A stretch of 57,687 nucleotides of DNA from Pseudomonadota bacterium (GTDB taxonomy: Bacteria > Desulfobacterota > Binatia > Bin18), in contig SYOC01000266.1 of the NCBI GenBank assembly GCA_005804965.1, forward strand, positions 1 to 57,687. Direction: 5' to 3'. Below, piece after piece: positions 50,947-57,687 of this stretch; the first letter of the stretch is position 1; each line of letters starts with the position of its first letter. The position numbers and the translations under genes were made by a program. Below the pieces are notes generated by a model, which was given only the letters and a program-made list of their open reading frames with translations, was not told where the DNA came from and ran no database searches.

Positions 50947-51087
50947 AGCGCAGGCTAACTATCACTTCTGCACCTGACCGCCGCCCAATGGCATTCAGCC
51001 AATGCTCGTCTCGGGCGTTGCCATTGCCCCACACCTAGCACCCCTGTTATGTAGAGCCACCAAACACACGGCGGGAAGGGGGCTACT

Positions 51088-51981
51088 ATGCCGAGCATCG
51101 AACGTGAGGGATCTACGATCAATTACGAAGTGACGGGGAGAAGCGACGGGCGTCCGCTCGTTCTCGTCGCCGGCCTGGGCGAGCAAATAGGAGCGGTCGA
51201 ATATCCAGACGAACAATGTGCGCTCTTTGCCGAACAAGGCTTTCGTATCATCCGCCTCGACAACCGCGACACTGGCCTGTCCATTCCTACTGTCCCCTTT
51301 CCCGCCGTCGATATTTTCGCTGCCTTCAGCGCCTTGCAACAAGGCCACGACGTGTCTGCCCCGTACACGCTATGGACGATGGCCGACGACGTGGTCGCCG
51401 TGCTTGATGCCCTGGGTATTGAACGCGCCCATGTCATGGGAGCTTCTATGGGAGGGTATATTGTGCGATGGATGGCCCTCCGTCATCCGCAGCGCGTCGC
51501 CTCGTTGCAGATTGTGATGAGTGGCAGTGGGGCGCTCCTTGGTGAGGACGGACCGCAGCTCGCCTCTAGCGTGGTTGAGCATCTTGCTGGCCAGTCGCAT
51601 TGGCGCGACCGTGCCCAAGCCATCCCTTATCATACCGAGATCTGGCGTTGGTATTGGGGGAATGGCTATCCGTTTGAAGAAGAGTGGGTCAGGCAGCGGG
51701 TGACGTTTGCCTATGACCGGGCGTATAGGCCGGACGGCATCGCGCGACAAATGCTGGCCGTCCTCAAAACTCCCAGCTTGTGGGAGGCACAGACTGGCAT
51801 TCGCTGCCCCACGTTAGTGATTCACGGAGAACGAGACCAGTGCTTTCCCGGCGAACACGGGAAGGCGATTGCCGCCCGTATTCCTGGTGCGCAACTCTGG
51901 CTTGATCCACACATGGGACACAGCTTACATCGGGAACAATGGCCGGAGATGGCGGAACGGGCCTCGGCCTTGGCTTCGTAG
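51088..51981 (+). CDS. Alpha/beta hydrolase
   Basis: A 297-residue alpha/beta fold hydrolase. The oxyanion segment is LVLVAGLGEQIGAVEYP, the nucleophile elbow is GASMGGYI, the acid is probably in LVIHGERDQCF, and the catalytic His is in DPHMGHSLHREQW. RIIRLDNRDTGLS is typical of the subfamily that includes aclacinomycin methylesterase RdmC-like and lipase-like proteins. AAGGGGG lies before the ATG. It is followed by the PRISE-type reductase gene in the same direction. Confidence 0.9.
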   Translation: MPSIEREGSTINYEVTGRSDGRPLVLVAGLGEQIGAVEYPDEQCALFAEQGFRIIRLDNRDTGLSIPTVPFPAVDIFAAFSALQQGHDVSAPYTLWTMADDVVAVLDALGIERAHVMGASMGGYIVRWMALRHPQRVASLQIVMSGSGALLGEDGPQLASSVVEHLAGQSHWRDRAQAIPYHTEIWRWYWGNGYPFEEEWVRQRVTFAYDRAYRPDGIARQMLAVLKTPSLWEAQTGIRCPTLVIHGERDQCFPGEHGKAIAARIPGAQLWLDPHMGHSLHREQWPEMAERASALAS

Positions 51982-52011
51982 GGCCATGCCACTCTAGAAA
52001 GCGAGGAAGTT

Positions 52012-53103
52012 ATGACAAAGAAGAAAGTCTTAGTTGCTGGTGCGTCGGGATTGGTCGGTTTCGCCGCAGTGAAACATTTTTCTCAATTACCGGAGTGGGA
52101 GGCTGTGGGCGTCTCGCGTCGTATTCCTCCTGGTTTAGAGGGGACGACTCTCCTCTCAGTCGATTTGATGGACGCCGCCCAATGCGCGAATGTCTTTGGC
52201 CAGATGCACGATATCACCCATGTGGTCTACGCCGCGCTGTACGAAAAGCCCGGGCTGGTGCAAGGTTGGCAGGAGCGGGATCAGATGGAAACCAATTTAG
52301 CGATGCTGCGCAATCTCTTTGAGCCACTCTCTGCTGTCGCCAAGAACCTCCAGCACGTGACGCTGCTACAAGGCACCAAAGCCTACGGTGCGCATATCGA
52401 ACCGTTTCCCGTGCCAGCGCGCGAACGTTGGCCGCGTCATCCACATGAAAACTTCTACTGGCTGCAAGAGGACTATTTACGGGCACAGCAGCAGGGCAAG
52501 GCGTGGGCGTGGACCATCATGCGTCCGCAAGTGATTTTTGGCGAATCGCTCGGCAGTAACATGAATGCGATTCCCGCGCTCGGTGTCTACGCTGCGTTGC
52601 TCAAAGAAGCTGGCCAGCCGCTGCACTTTCCCAGCACCGTGCCTTGGCTCACCGAGGCTGTGGATGCTGACCTGCTTGCTCGTGCGTGCGCGTGGGCAGC
52701 GACGACTCCTATGTGCCGCAATGAAGCCTATAACATCACCAACGGCGATGTGTTCGTGTGGCAGAACGTGTGGCCGACGATTGCTGACGCACTCGGCATG
52801 CAAGTGGGCTCCGTCGTACCTTGCCGTCTCGCACAGGAGATGCCGCCACGCGAAGCCGAATGGGCAGCCATTGTGAAGAAATACAACTTGCGTGCTCCGG
52901 CGAGCTTGAAAGAGTATGTCGGGCAGTCCTTTTACTTTGCCGATCTGCTCTTCGTCCATGGAGCGCAGACGTTACCGCCTTCGATGTTGGTGAGCACGAT
53001 CAAGGCACGGCAGCATGGGTTTCACGACTGCATGGACACGGAAGATATGTTTCGCAAATGGTTCAAGCGCTTTCAGGAGCTGCGGCTGTTGCCGCCGGTC
53101 TAG
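52012..53103 (+). CDS. PRISE-type SDR (progesterone 5-beta-reductase-like)
   Basis: A 363-residue extended/atypical SDR. The N-terminal cofactor loop is VLVAGASGLVGFAAV, followed by VGVSRRIPPG. The catalytic Tyr lies in NFYWLQEDYL, similar to the NFYY.QED motif of plant PRISE enzymes, with Lys in LLQGTKAYGAHIEP. Members reduce activated C=C bonds of enones using NADPH. GAGGAAG precedes the ATG. The bacterial substrate is unknown; together with the hydrolase just upstream it may act in terpenoid or steroid breakdown. Confidence 0.88.
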   Translation: MTKKKVLVAGASGLVGFAAVKHFSQLPEWEAVGVSRRIPPGLEGTTLLSVDLMDAAQCANVFGQMHDITHVVYAALYEKPGLVQGWQERDQMETNLAMLRNLFEPLSAVAKNLQHVTLLQGTKAYGAHIEPFPVPARERWPRHPHENFYWLQEDYLRAQQQGKAWAWTIMRPQVIFGESLGSNMNAIPALGVYAALLKEAGQPLHFPSTVPWLTEAVDADLLARACAWAATTPMCRNEAYNITNGDVFVWQNVWPTIADALGMQVGSVVPCRLAQEMPPREAEWAAIVKKYNLRAPASLKEYVGQSFYFADLLFVHGAQTLPPSMLVSTIKARQHGFHDCMDTEDMFRKWFKRFQELRLLPPV

Positions 53104-53230
53104 CAAGGAGGGGGACGGTGCGCCGTGCCCCTGCGATTTCGCATGAGATTGTTTTGACTCCTCAGATTCCACCATGGTAGGGTAAGCGGCAGGTTGACCT
53201 CCATGGCCGTTATGCAAGAAGGAGAGACTC

Positions 53231-53698
53231 GTGATCCCAGACAGCATCGTAGAAGCTATTCATGGCGCAGCGGTTATCAGCGTAGGCACGCGGGATGAGC
53301 AGCTTCGCGCTACGCACACGCTCGTGGTTGGTGCCGTCGTCCATCCAGATCGAGAAGCGATCACCTGTTTTGTGCCTGAGCAGCGATTTGCAAGAATACA
53401 GAACAATCTGACGAGCAACGGTAGGGTCACGCTCGCCGTATCCCTACTTACTCACGAAGCGTATCAGCTCAAAGGTGCGTATCTCGGCTCGCGCCCTACC
53501 GATGCAAAAGATCTGGCCATACAAGAACTCCACCGCGCGAAGCTGCTCTCCACCATGCTGCAGCGCGGCTATCCTGAAGCAATCGTCAGACCTTTTATCT
53601 TGGGCTTCATCTATCAGCCCGGCATGGCCTTGTCCTTTCGCGTGGAAGAGATGTTCTTACAAACTCCCGGCCCTGAAGCTGGAAAGAAACTGAACTGA
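53231..53698 (+). CDS. PNPOx-fold flavin-binding protein
   Basis: A 155-residue protein with the split-barrel pattern of pyridoxamine-phosphate-oxidase-like proteins: AVISVGTRDEQLRATHTLVVGAVV near the N-terminus and ARIQNNLTSNGRVTLAVSL, then AYQLKGAYLG. It is too short to be a true PdxH. The GTG at 53231 has AAGGAGAG upstream. It lies 14 bases before a second PNPOx-fold gene and then a GAF-cyclase, so the three probably form one operon. Binding of FMN or haem is possible but not shown. Confidence 0.8.
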   Translation: MIPDSIVEAIHGAAVISVGTRDEQLRATHTLVVGAVVHPDREAITCFVPEQRFARIQNNLTSNGRVTLAVSLLTHEAYQLKGAYLGSRPTDAKDLAIQELHRAKLLSTMLQRGYPEAIVRPFILGFIYQPGMALSFRVEEMFLQTPGPEAGKKLN

Positions 53699-53712
53699 AG
53701 GAGAAGTGTCGC

Positions 53713-54165
53713 ATGGGTGTCCTGCCAGATGAGATCAAGCCAGCCCTGCAAGGGGTGATGCCGTCGCACATGGCGACCTGTTCGCTTGCCGGCGAGCCCA
53801 ACGTTACGACCGTCTCGCAGGTCTATTATGTCGATTCAGACCACGTAGCGCTGTCTTTCCAGTTTTTCAGTAAGACGATTAAAAATATCCGCGAGAATCC
53901 CTATGCCCTCGCGTGGCTCATTCACCCGGGAACGCTCGACACGTGGGACCTCGAAATCGTCTACGACCATTCTGAGACCAGCGGGCCGGTATTCGATGCG
54001 ATGGATATGCAGATTGAAGCCATTGCCTCGATGACGGGAATGAAAGGCATTTTCAAGCTGAAAGCAGCGGATATTTATCGAGTGATCTCCGCGAGCAAGA
54101 CGGTCGGCGAGCGCTTGCCGCTTGCGGAGATCGACACCGCCGCCTCCGCTGCGCAAGAGAAATGA
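53713..54165 (+). CDS. PNPOx-fold protein paired with GAF-cyclase
   Basis: A 150-residue split-barrel protein: PSHMATCSLAGEPNVTTVSQVYYVDSDHVALSFQFFSKTIKNIRENPYALAWLIHP. It differs from the first PNPOx-like protein and ends in a helical tail. Its stop overlaps the cyclase start by 4 bases, which suggests co-translation. A sensor role for the cyclase (flavin or small-molecule binding) is an inference from position. AAGGAGAAG lies before the ATG. Confidence 0.83.
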   Translation: MGVLPDEIKPALQGVMPSHMATCSLAGEPNVTTVSQVYYVDSDHVALSFQFFSKTIKNIRENPYALAWLIHPGTLDTWDLEIVYDHSETSGPVFDAMDMQIEAIASMTGMKGIFKLKAADIYRVISASKTVGERLPLAEIDTAASAAQEK

Positions 54166-55490
54166 GTCATCCCGTGTCTCCCGAGCAAGAAGGCCAAGAA
54201 TCCGCTGCTGCGCTCCAGCGCCAGATAGCCGAGAATCAAAGGGTCATCGATCAGCTCAACCGTGCACTGGCGCGGAAGAACGAGGAAGTGCGGATTATCC
54301 AACAGATCTCGACCGAGATCACCTCGACGTTGGAGCTTGAGCAAATCATGGAAACCCTCCTGAACGCCATGGAAAAGGTGCTCGGGTTTCAACACGTGAT
54401 GATCCTGCTGAAAGACCACGCCACCGAGAAACTACAGGTCAGTGCCTGCCGCGGATATGCCGCCTCTGCGGTAGGTGCCGAGGTCGCCATAGGGCAGGGA
54501 GTCATCGGTGTTGTCGCCGAACGGAAGAAAATGATGCGCGTCGGCAATATCGGCGTCAGTGTCCGCTATCTCATGGCCGTGCGAGAGAATCTGCAAGGCG
54601 CAGGGCAAGCTGGCTTGGCTCAAGCTCCTGCGCAATTACCGGGACTTCCCGATGCTCAAAGCCAACTGGCCATGCCCCTGCTGGTCAAGGATCGACTGGT
54701 CGGTGTACTGGCGGTTGAGAGCCCCACACCTAATGCGTTCGATGAATTAGATGAAATGTTGTTGAGCATTGTCGCCAGCCAAGCCGCCACTGCCATCGAA
54801 AACGCACGCATGTATCGCATGGTAGAACAACTCAGCCGGCTCAAGCGCTTCTTCTCGCCCCAACTTGCTGAGATGATCGTTGCTGGTGGCGCAGAAGATC
54901 CGCTGAGAACGCATCGCCGAGAGATCATCGTGGTCTTCCTCGACCTCCGAGGGTTTACGACCTTTGCCGAACTCGCTGAACCGGAAGAAGTGATGGGCGT
55001 GTTGCGGGACTATCATGCAGAGATGGGCAAGCTGATCCTTGAACACGAAGGGACCCTGGAGCGGTTTACCGGAGACGGCATGATGATCTTCTTCAACGAC
55101 CCAGTGCCTATCCCTAATCCAGCGGAACGCGCACTACGCATGGCGCTGTCCATGCGTGCTTGCGTGCAGGGGCTGAGTACACGGTGGCGTCGTCGTGGTC
55201 ATGATCTGTCCTTGGGCATCGGCATCGCGCAGGGCTATGCCACCATTGGAGCCATCGGCTTCGAGGGACGCTGGGATTATGGTGCCATCGGTACGGTGAC
55301 TAACCTCGCTGCCCGTTTATGTGGGGAAGCCAAGGGGGATCAGATTCTTGTGTCCTCGCGAGTGGCAAGTGAGCTAGAGGAGTTGATCGAAGCTGAAGAG
55401 GTCGGCCCGCTGACGCTCAAAGGGTTTTACAAACCGATCTTCGCTGCTGCGGTGTTGAGCCTCAAGCCCAACGCTGCGGCTTCCGACTAA
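54162..55490 (+). CDS. GAF domain / class III nucleotidyl cyclase
   Basis: A 442-residue soluble protein. An N-terminal coiled coil (about 15-45, ALQRQIAENQRVIDQLNRAL) leads into a GAF domain (about 55-215, ending LVGVLAVESPTPNAFDELDEMLLSIVASQAATAIENARMY). The catalytic domain follows: metal Asp in VVFLDLRGFTTFAEL, second Asp in FTGDGMMIFFND, and the transition-state Asn/Arg region in GAIGTVTNLAARLC. It would make cAMP or cGMP upon GAF-ligand or PNPOx-partner binding. It is unlike the smaller cyclase at 23838. Confidence 0.92.
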   Translation: MSHPVSPEQEGQESAAALQRQIAENQRVIDQLNRALARKNEEVRIIQQISTEITSTLELEQIMETLLNAMEKVLGFQHVMILLKDHATEKLQVSACRGYAASAVGAEVAIGQGVIGVVAERKKMMRVGNIGVSVRYLMAVRENLQGAGQAGLAQAPAQLPGLPDAQSQLAMPLLVKDRLVGVLAVESPTPNAFDELDEMLLSIVASQAATAIENARMYRMVEQLSRLKRFFSPQLAEMIVAGGAEDPLRTHRREIIVVFLDLRGFTTFAELAEPEEVMGVLRDYHAEMGKLILEHEGTLERFTGDGMMIFFNDPVPIPNPAERALRMALSMRACVQGLSTRWRRRGHDLSLGIGIAQGYATIGAIGFEGRWDYGAIGTVTNLAARLCGEAKGDQILVSSRVASELEELIEAEEVGPLTLKGFYKPIFAAAVLSLKPNAAASD

Positions 55491-55507
55491 AGCACGAGGG
55501 CTTGTAG

Positions 55508-56269
55508 ATGGACGAAATCGTATATGAAGTCCGGGGGCAAGTGGCCATCGTCACGATCAACCGACCGGAAGCGCGCAATGCGATCAACTCTGGTGTGCGC
55601 GAGGGGCTGTTCGCAGCGTGGGAGCGGTTCGAGCGAGATCGGGAGGTCCGCGTTGCTGTTTTGACCGGCGCGGGGGACAAAGCCTTTTGCGCTGGTGCGG
55701 ACCTCAAGGAAATGTCGCAGAAAAAGCTCGGCAATCTGCCGCGCAATTTCTTGCCTACGCTCAACGTCAACGTGCATCTCACCAAACCAGTGATTGCGGC
55801 AGTGAATGGTGTGGCCTACGCCGGGGGATGGGCGTTGGTGCAGATGTGCGACCTCGTCGTTGCTGCGGAAACCGCCCGTTTTGCTATCACTGAAGCGAAG
55901 GTTGGTCGCGGTATGCCCTGGGCCATCCCGCTGACACATATGATTCCGCAGAAAGTGCTGCTGGAAATTTTACTCACTGGCGATCCGATCTCAGCGCAAC
56001 GCGCGTATGAAATTGGCTTCGTCAACCACGTGGTGCCAGCCGACCAAGTGTTGCCCAAAGCGCTGGCGTTGGCCGAGACGATTGCCGAAAACGCACCACT
56101 GACGGTCGCCGCTGCGAAAGAGATGGTCTATCTGGCGACAGATATGGGGCGTGCGGCGGGGTTAGAAGCGGCGCGGCATCTGTTCGAGCACGTCTATCGC
56201 AGCGAAGACGCTCAGGAAGGACCCCGTGCTTTTGCAGAAAAGCGTAAACCGCAGTGGCGGGGCAGGTGA
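55508..56269 (+). CDS. Enoyl-CoA hydratase/isomerase family protein
   Basis: A 253-residue crotonase-fold protein. GAGDKAFCAGADLKEM and VNGVAYAGGWALVQMCDLVVAAETARF make the oxyanion hole. The usual catalytic Glu region reads ITEAKVGRGMPWAIPLTHM, where the standard Glu positions are not both obvious, so it may be an isomerase or other CoA-acting type rather than a hydratase. The tail EKRKPQWRGR is normal. GAGGG precedes the ATG. It follows the cyclase by 17 bases but probably has an independent job. Confidence 0.9.
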   Translation: MDEIVYEVRGQVAIVTINRPEARNAINSGVREGLFAAWERFERDREVRVAVLTGAGDKAFCAGADLKEMSQKKLGNLPRNFLPTLNVNVHLTKPVIAAVNGVAYAGGWALVQMCDLVVAAETARFAITEAKVGRGMPWAIPLTHMIPQKVLLEILLTGDPISAQRAYEIGFVNHVVPADQVLPKALALAETIAENAPLTVAAAKEMVYLATDMGRAAGLEAARHLFEHVYRSEDAQEGPRAFAEKRKPQWRGR

Positions 56270-56344
56270 GAGCTGGAGGAGGTGTTTGACGAGAGCGGTT
56301 TTCATTTGGGTCACCTCCAGCCGGTTGCTCGCGTCTTTTGCTCC

Positions 56345-56644
56345 TTACGCCGCCTTTGCTGTGAGCTTCACTCCTAACGCCCGCGCGACTTTGATTACGG
56401 TGTCGAAGCGAGGTTTGGCACCAGGGGTCAGCGCTTTGTATAAGCTCTCCCGCCCAAGGCCCGTTTCTTTGGCGATTTGAGCCATCCCCCGTGCCCGCGC
56501 AATATCGCCGAGCGCCAGGAGCAACAGGTCTGGCTCATTCGCCTCAAGCACAGCCGTCATATACTCGGCGATGGCGGCCTCGTCAGTGAGGTAGCGCGCA
56601 GCGTCGAACGGCAGAAGTTTACGGGGCGTCTTGGCTTTCTTCAT
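56345..56644 (-). CDS. HigA/HI1420-type addiction module antidote
   Basis: A 99-residue protein. The N-terminal LLPFDAARYLTDEAAIAEYMTAVLEA and the helix-turn-helix region MAQIAKETGLGRESLYKAL with GAKPRFDTVIKVARALGVKL match the HI1420 family of addiction antidotes. It binds DNA and neutralises the RelE-type toxin. Its start overlaps the toxin's stop by 4 bases (toxin first, antitoxin second, as in hig-type loci). Confidence 0.9.
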   Translation of the reverse strand: MKKAKTPRKLLPFDAARYLTDEAAIAEYMTAVLEANEPDLLLLALGDIARARGMAQIAKETGLGRESLYKALTPGAKPRFDTVIKVARALGVKLTAKAA

Positions 56645-56943
56645 AGGTCGTCTCCGATCTCGTTAGAGATACGCTTGGCACGCCTGATGTCTCGTCTCTG
56701 CGTGGATTTGTCTCCGCCACAAAGCAGGACAATCACTATGCTCCGACGGCGAGTAAAGTACAGACGGTACCCAGGCCCTACGTCAACGCGCATCTCGGAC
56801 ACGTCGCCTCCCACAGGAGCCCAGTCTCCCAGATTGCCAGCTTCAGCAAGACGAAGACGTGCAGCAATGCGGACCTGTGCCTGTTTGTCCCGAAGCCCGT
56901 CAAGCCAGGTCTGAAACTCTTCTGTCTGGCGAACGACGAACAT
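56641..56943 (-). CDS. RelE/ParE superfamily toxin (HI1419-like)
   Basis: A 100-residue toxin: FQTWLDGLRDKQAQVRIAARLRLAEAGNLGDWAPVGGDVSEMRVDVGPGYRLYFTRR, with VIVLLCGGDKSTQRRDI near the end, is the usual HI1419/PF05973 pattern. Such toxins are generally ribosome-dependent mRNases. It lies directly behind a perfect palindrome at 56951-56970. It is the third toxin-antitoxin pair in the window, with the reversed gene order. Confidence 0.91.
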   Translation of the reverse strand: MFVVRQTEEFQTWLDGLRDKQAQVRIAARLRLAEAGNLGDWAPVGGDVSEMRVDVGPGYRLYFTRRRSIVIVLLCGGDKSTQRRDIRRAKRISNEIGDDL

Positions 56944-56950
56944 CGGTCGA

Positions 56951-56970
56951 ACGTATCCGTTCGGATACGT
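56951..56970. promoter_or_regulatory. Palindromic operator of the RelE/HigA-type locus
   Basis: ACGTATCCG-TT-CGGATACGT, a 9-bp perfect inverted repeat with a 2-base centre, only 8 bases before the toxin start codon. It is placed to let the antidote protein repress its own operon. Confidence 0.8.
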
Positions 56971-57118
56971 ATGTCAAGCTGGACATGTATCTTGAAACGC
57001 TATCGAGGCGGCAATGTGTTGAGGCAAGAGAATACCTACCGTTCTGCAGTCGTGGCGGATCGTGTGTTCAGGACTGCAACTGCCTCAGACCTAAGATTCA
57101 CGACTGAAGGTCTCTTCT

Positions 57119-57188
57119 CAGAAGCCTGTTCTGAGCTTGTCGAAGGGGTCAGGATGAGGGGGAAGGACGGCAAGAGCGTCCGTTTTTC
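57119..57188 (+). repeat. Dispersed repeat (AGCCTGTTCTGAGCTTGTCG type) with terminator end
   Basis: AGAAGCCTGTTCTGAGCTTG, then TCGAAGGGGTCAGGATGAGG and GGGAAGG, match the copy at 14260-14330 over their length. This repeat fills most of the 273-base gap before the isocitrate dehydrogenase gene end; no gene is seen there. Confidence 0.72.
57165..57187 (+). terminator. Hairpin plus T-run at the end of the dispersed repeat
   Basis: GGACG / CGTCC stem followed by GTTTTTC. No plus-strand gene ends just before it, so it may travel as part of the repeat. The 14260 copy has a similar T-rich end. Confidence 0.55.
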
Positions 57189-57216
57189 TTCATGATCCTC
57201 ACCCTTGTCCCTTTAC

Positions 57217-57687
<471 letters not shown>

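Overview
The window looks like chromosome from an uncultured, metabolically versatile Gram-negative soil or sponge-type bacterium, of the deltaproteobacterial, Binatota or Tectomicrobia/Entotheonella kind. This placement is inferred from gene content only: class III CoA-transferases, a Rieske oxygenase, a P450, an F420/FMN luciferase-like enzyme, an M81 (MlrC) metallopeptidase, CarD, IspD, PilT, ComEC and ComEA, plus many intergenic short-repeat families. No rRNA or complete tRNA gene is present. About 60 protein genes can be supported, most with good Shine-Dalgarno sites.

Layout. 1-360: tail of an unidentified gene, a displaced 3' fragment of tRNA-Thr(CGT) and its terminator, read as the edge of an integrated element. 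451-1264: alkylation repair (Ogt plus an Ada-type zinc mini-protein), with an AlkA-like glycosylase at 6918-7565. 1411-15117: catabolic region with a Rieske oxygenase, PF10118 protein, N-acyl-D-amino-acid deacylase-like amidohydrolase, two GST-like proteins, a P450 divergent from a TetR gene over a 26-bp palindrome, a double CaiB/BaiF CoA-transferase, an enoyl-CoA hydratase and a second TetR. 15331-16254: secreted Cys-rich repeat protein. 16282-23908: housekeeping (ComEC, UvrC, ComEA, RimI-like, CarD, IspD). 23838-25960: a Cys-rich DUF2703 / SigZ-like sigma factor / class III cyclase operon. 26078-34990: PilT, cyclase-family hydrolase, CaiB, HAD, PLP enzyme, an intact IS (32243-33145), a luciferase-like oxidoreductase and a DUF2939-like protein.

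35213-41433: a MazF-type toxin-antitoxin pair, then a leftward 2-oxoacid dehydrogenase operon (double-EthD protein, SDR, E1alpha, E1beta, E2). Its E2 is fused to an OsmC domain, and a four-helix-bundle (23S IVP-like) gene sits between E1alpha and E1beta inside inverted short repeats. 41434-44018: decayed DNA with a gene remnant, nested palindromic repeats and a STAND/TPR gene that has lost its P-loop part through a deletion and frameshift. 44019-46020: methylmalonyl-CoA epimerase-like VOC protein and MlrC. 46199-50282: unknown protein, DUF58 and BatA/VWA genes plus DUF2442. 50384-56943: two more toxin-antitoxin pairs, alpha/beta hydrolase, PRISE-type reductase, two PNPOx-fold proteins with a GAF-cyclase, and an enoyl-CoA hydratase. 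57217-end: C-terminal part of monomeric NADP isocitrate dehydrogenase.

The most unusual signal is a family of short tandem words (CCCCAAT, CCCCAGT, CAACCCCTAACCC types) that lies between genes and also inside two of them. There it encodes the Pro/Ser/Thr linker joining two CoA-transferase halves and the linker joining E2 to OsmC. Copies also supply at least one stop codon and flank the IVP-like gene. This suggests that repeat insertion has been fusing and trimming genes in this genome.
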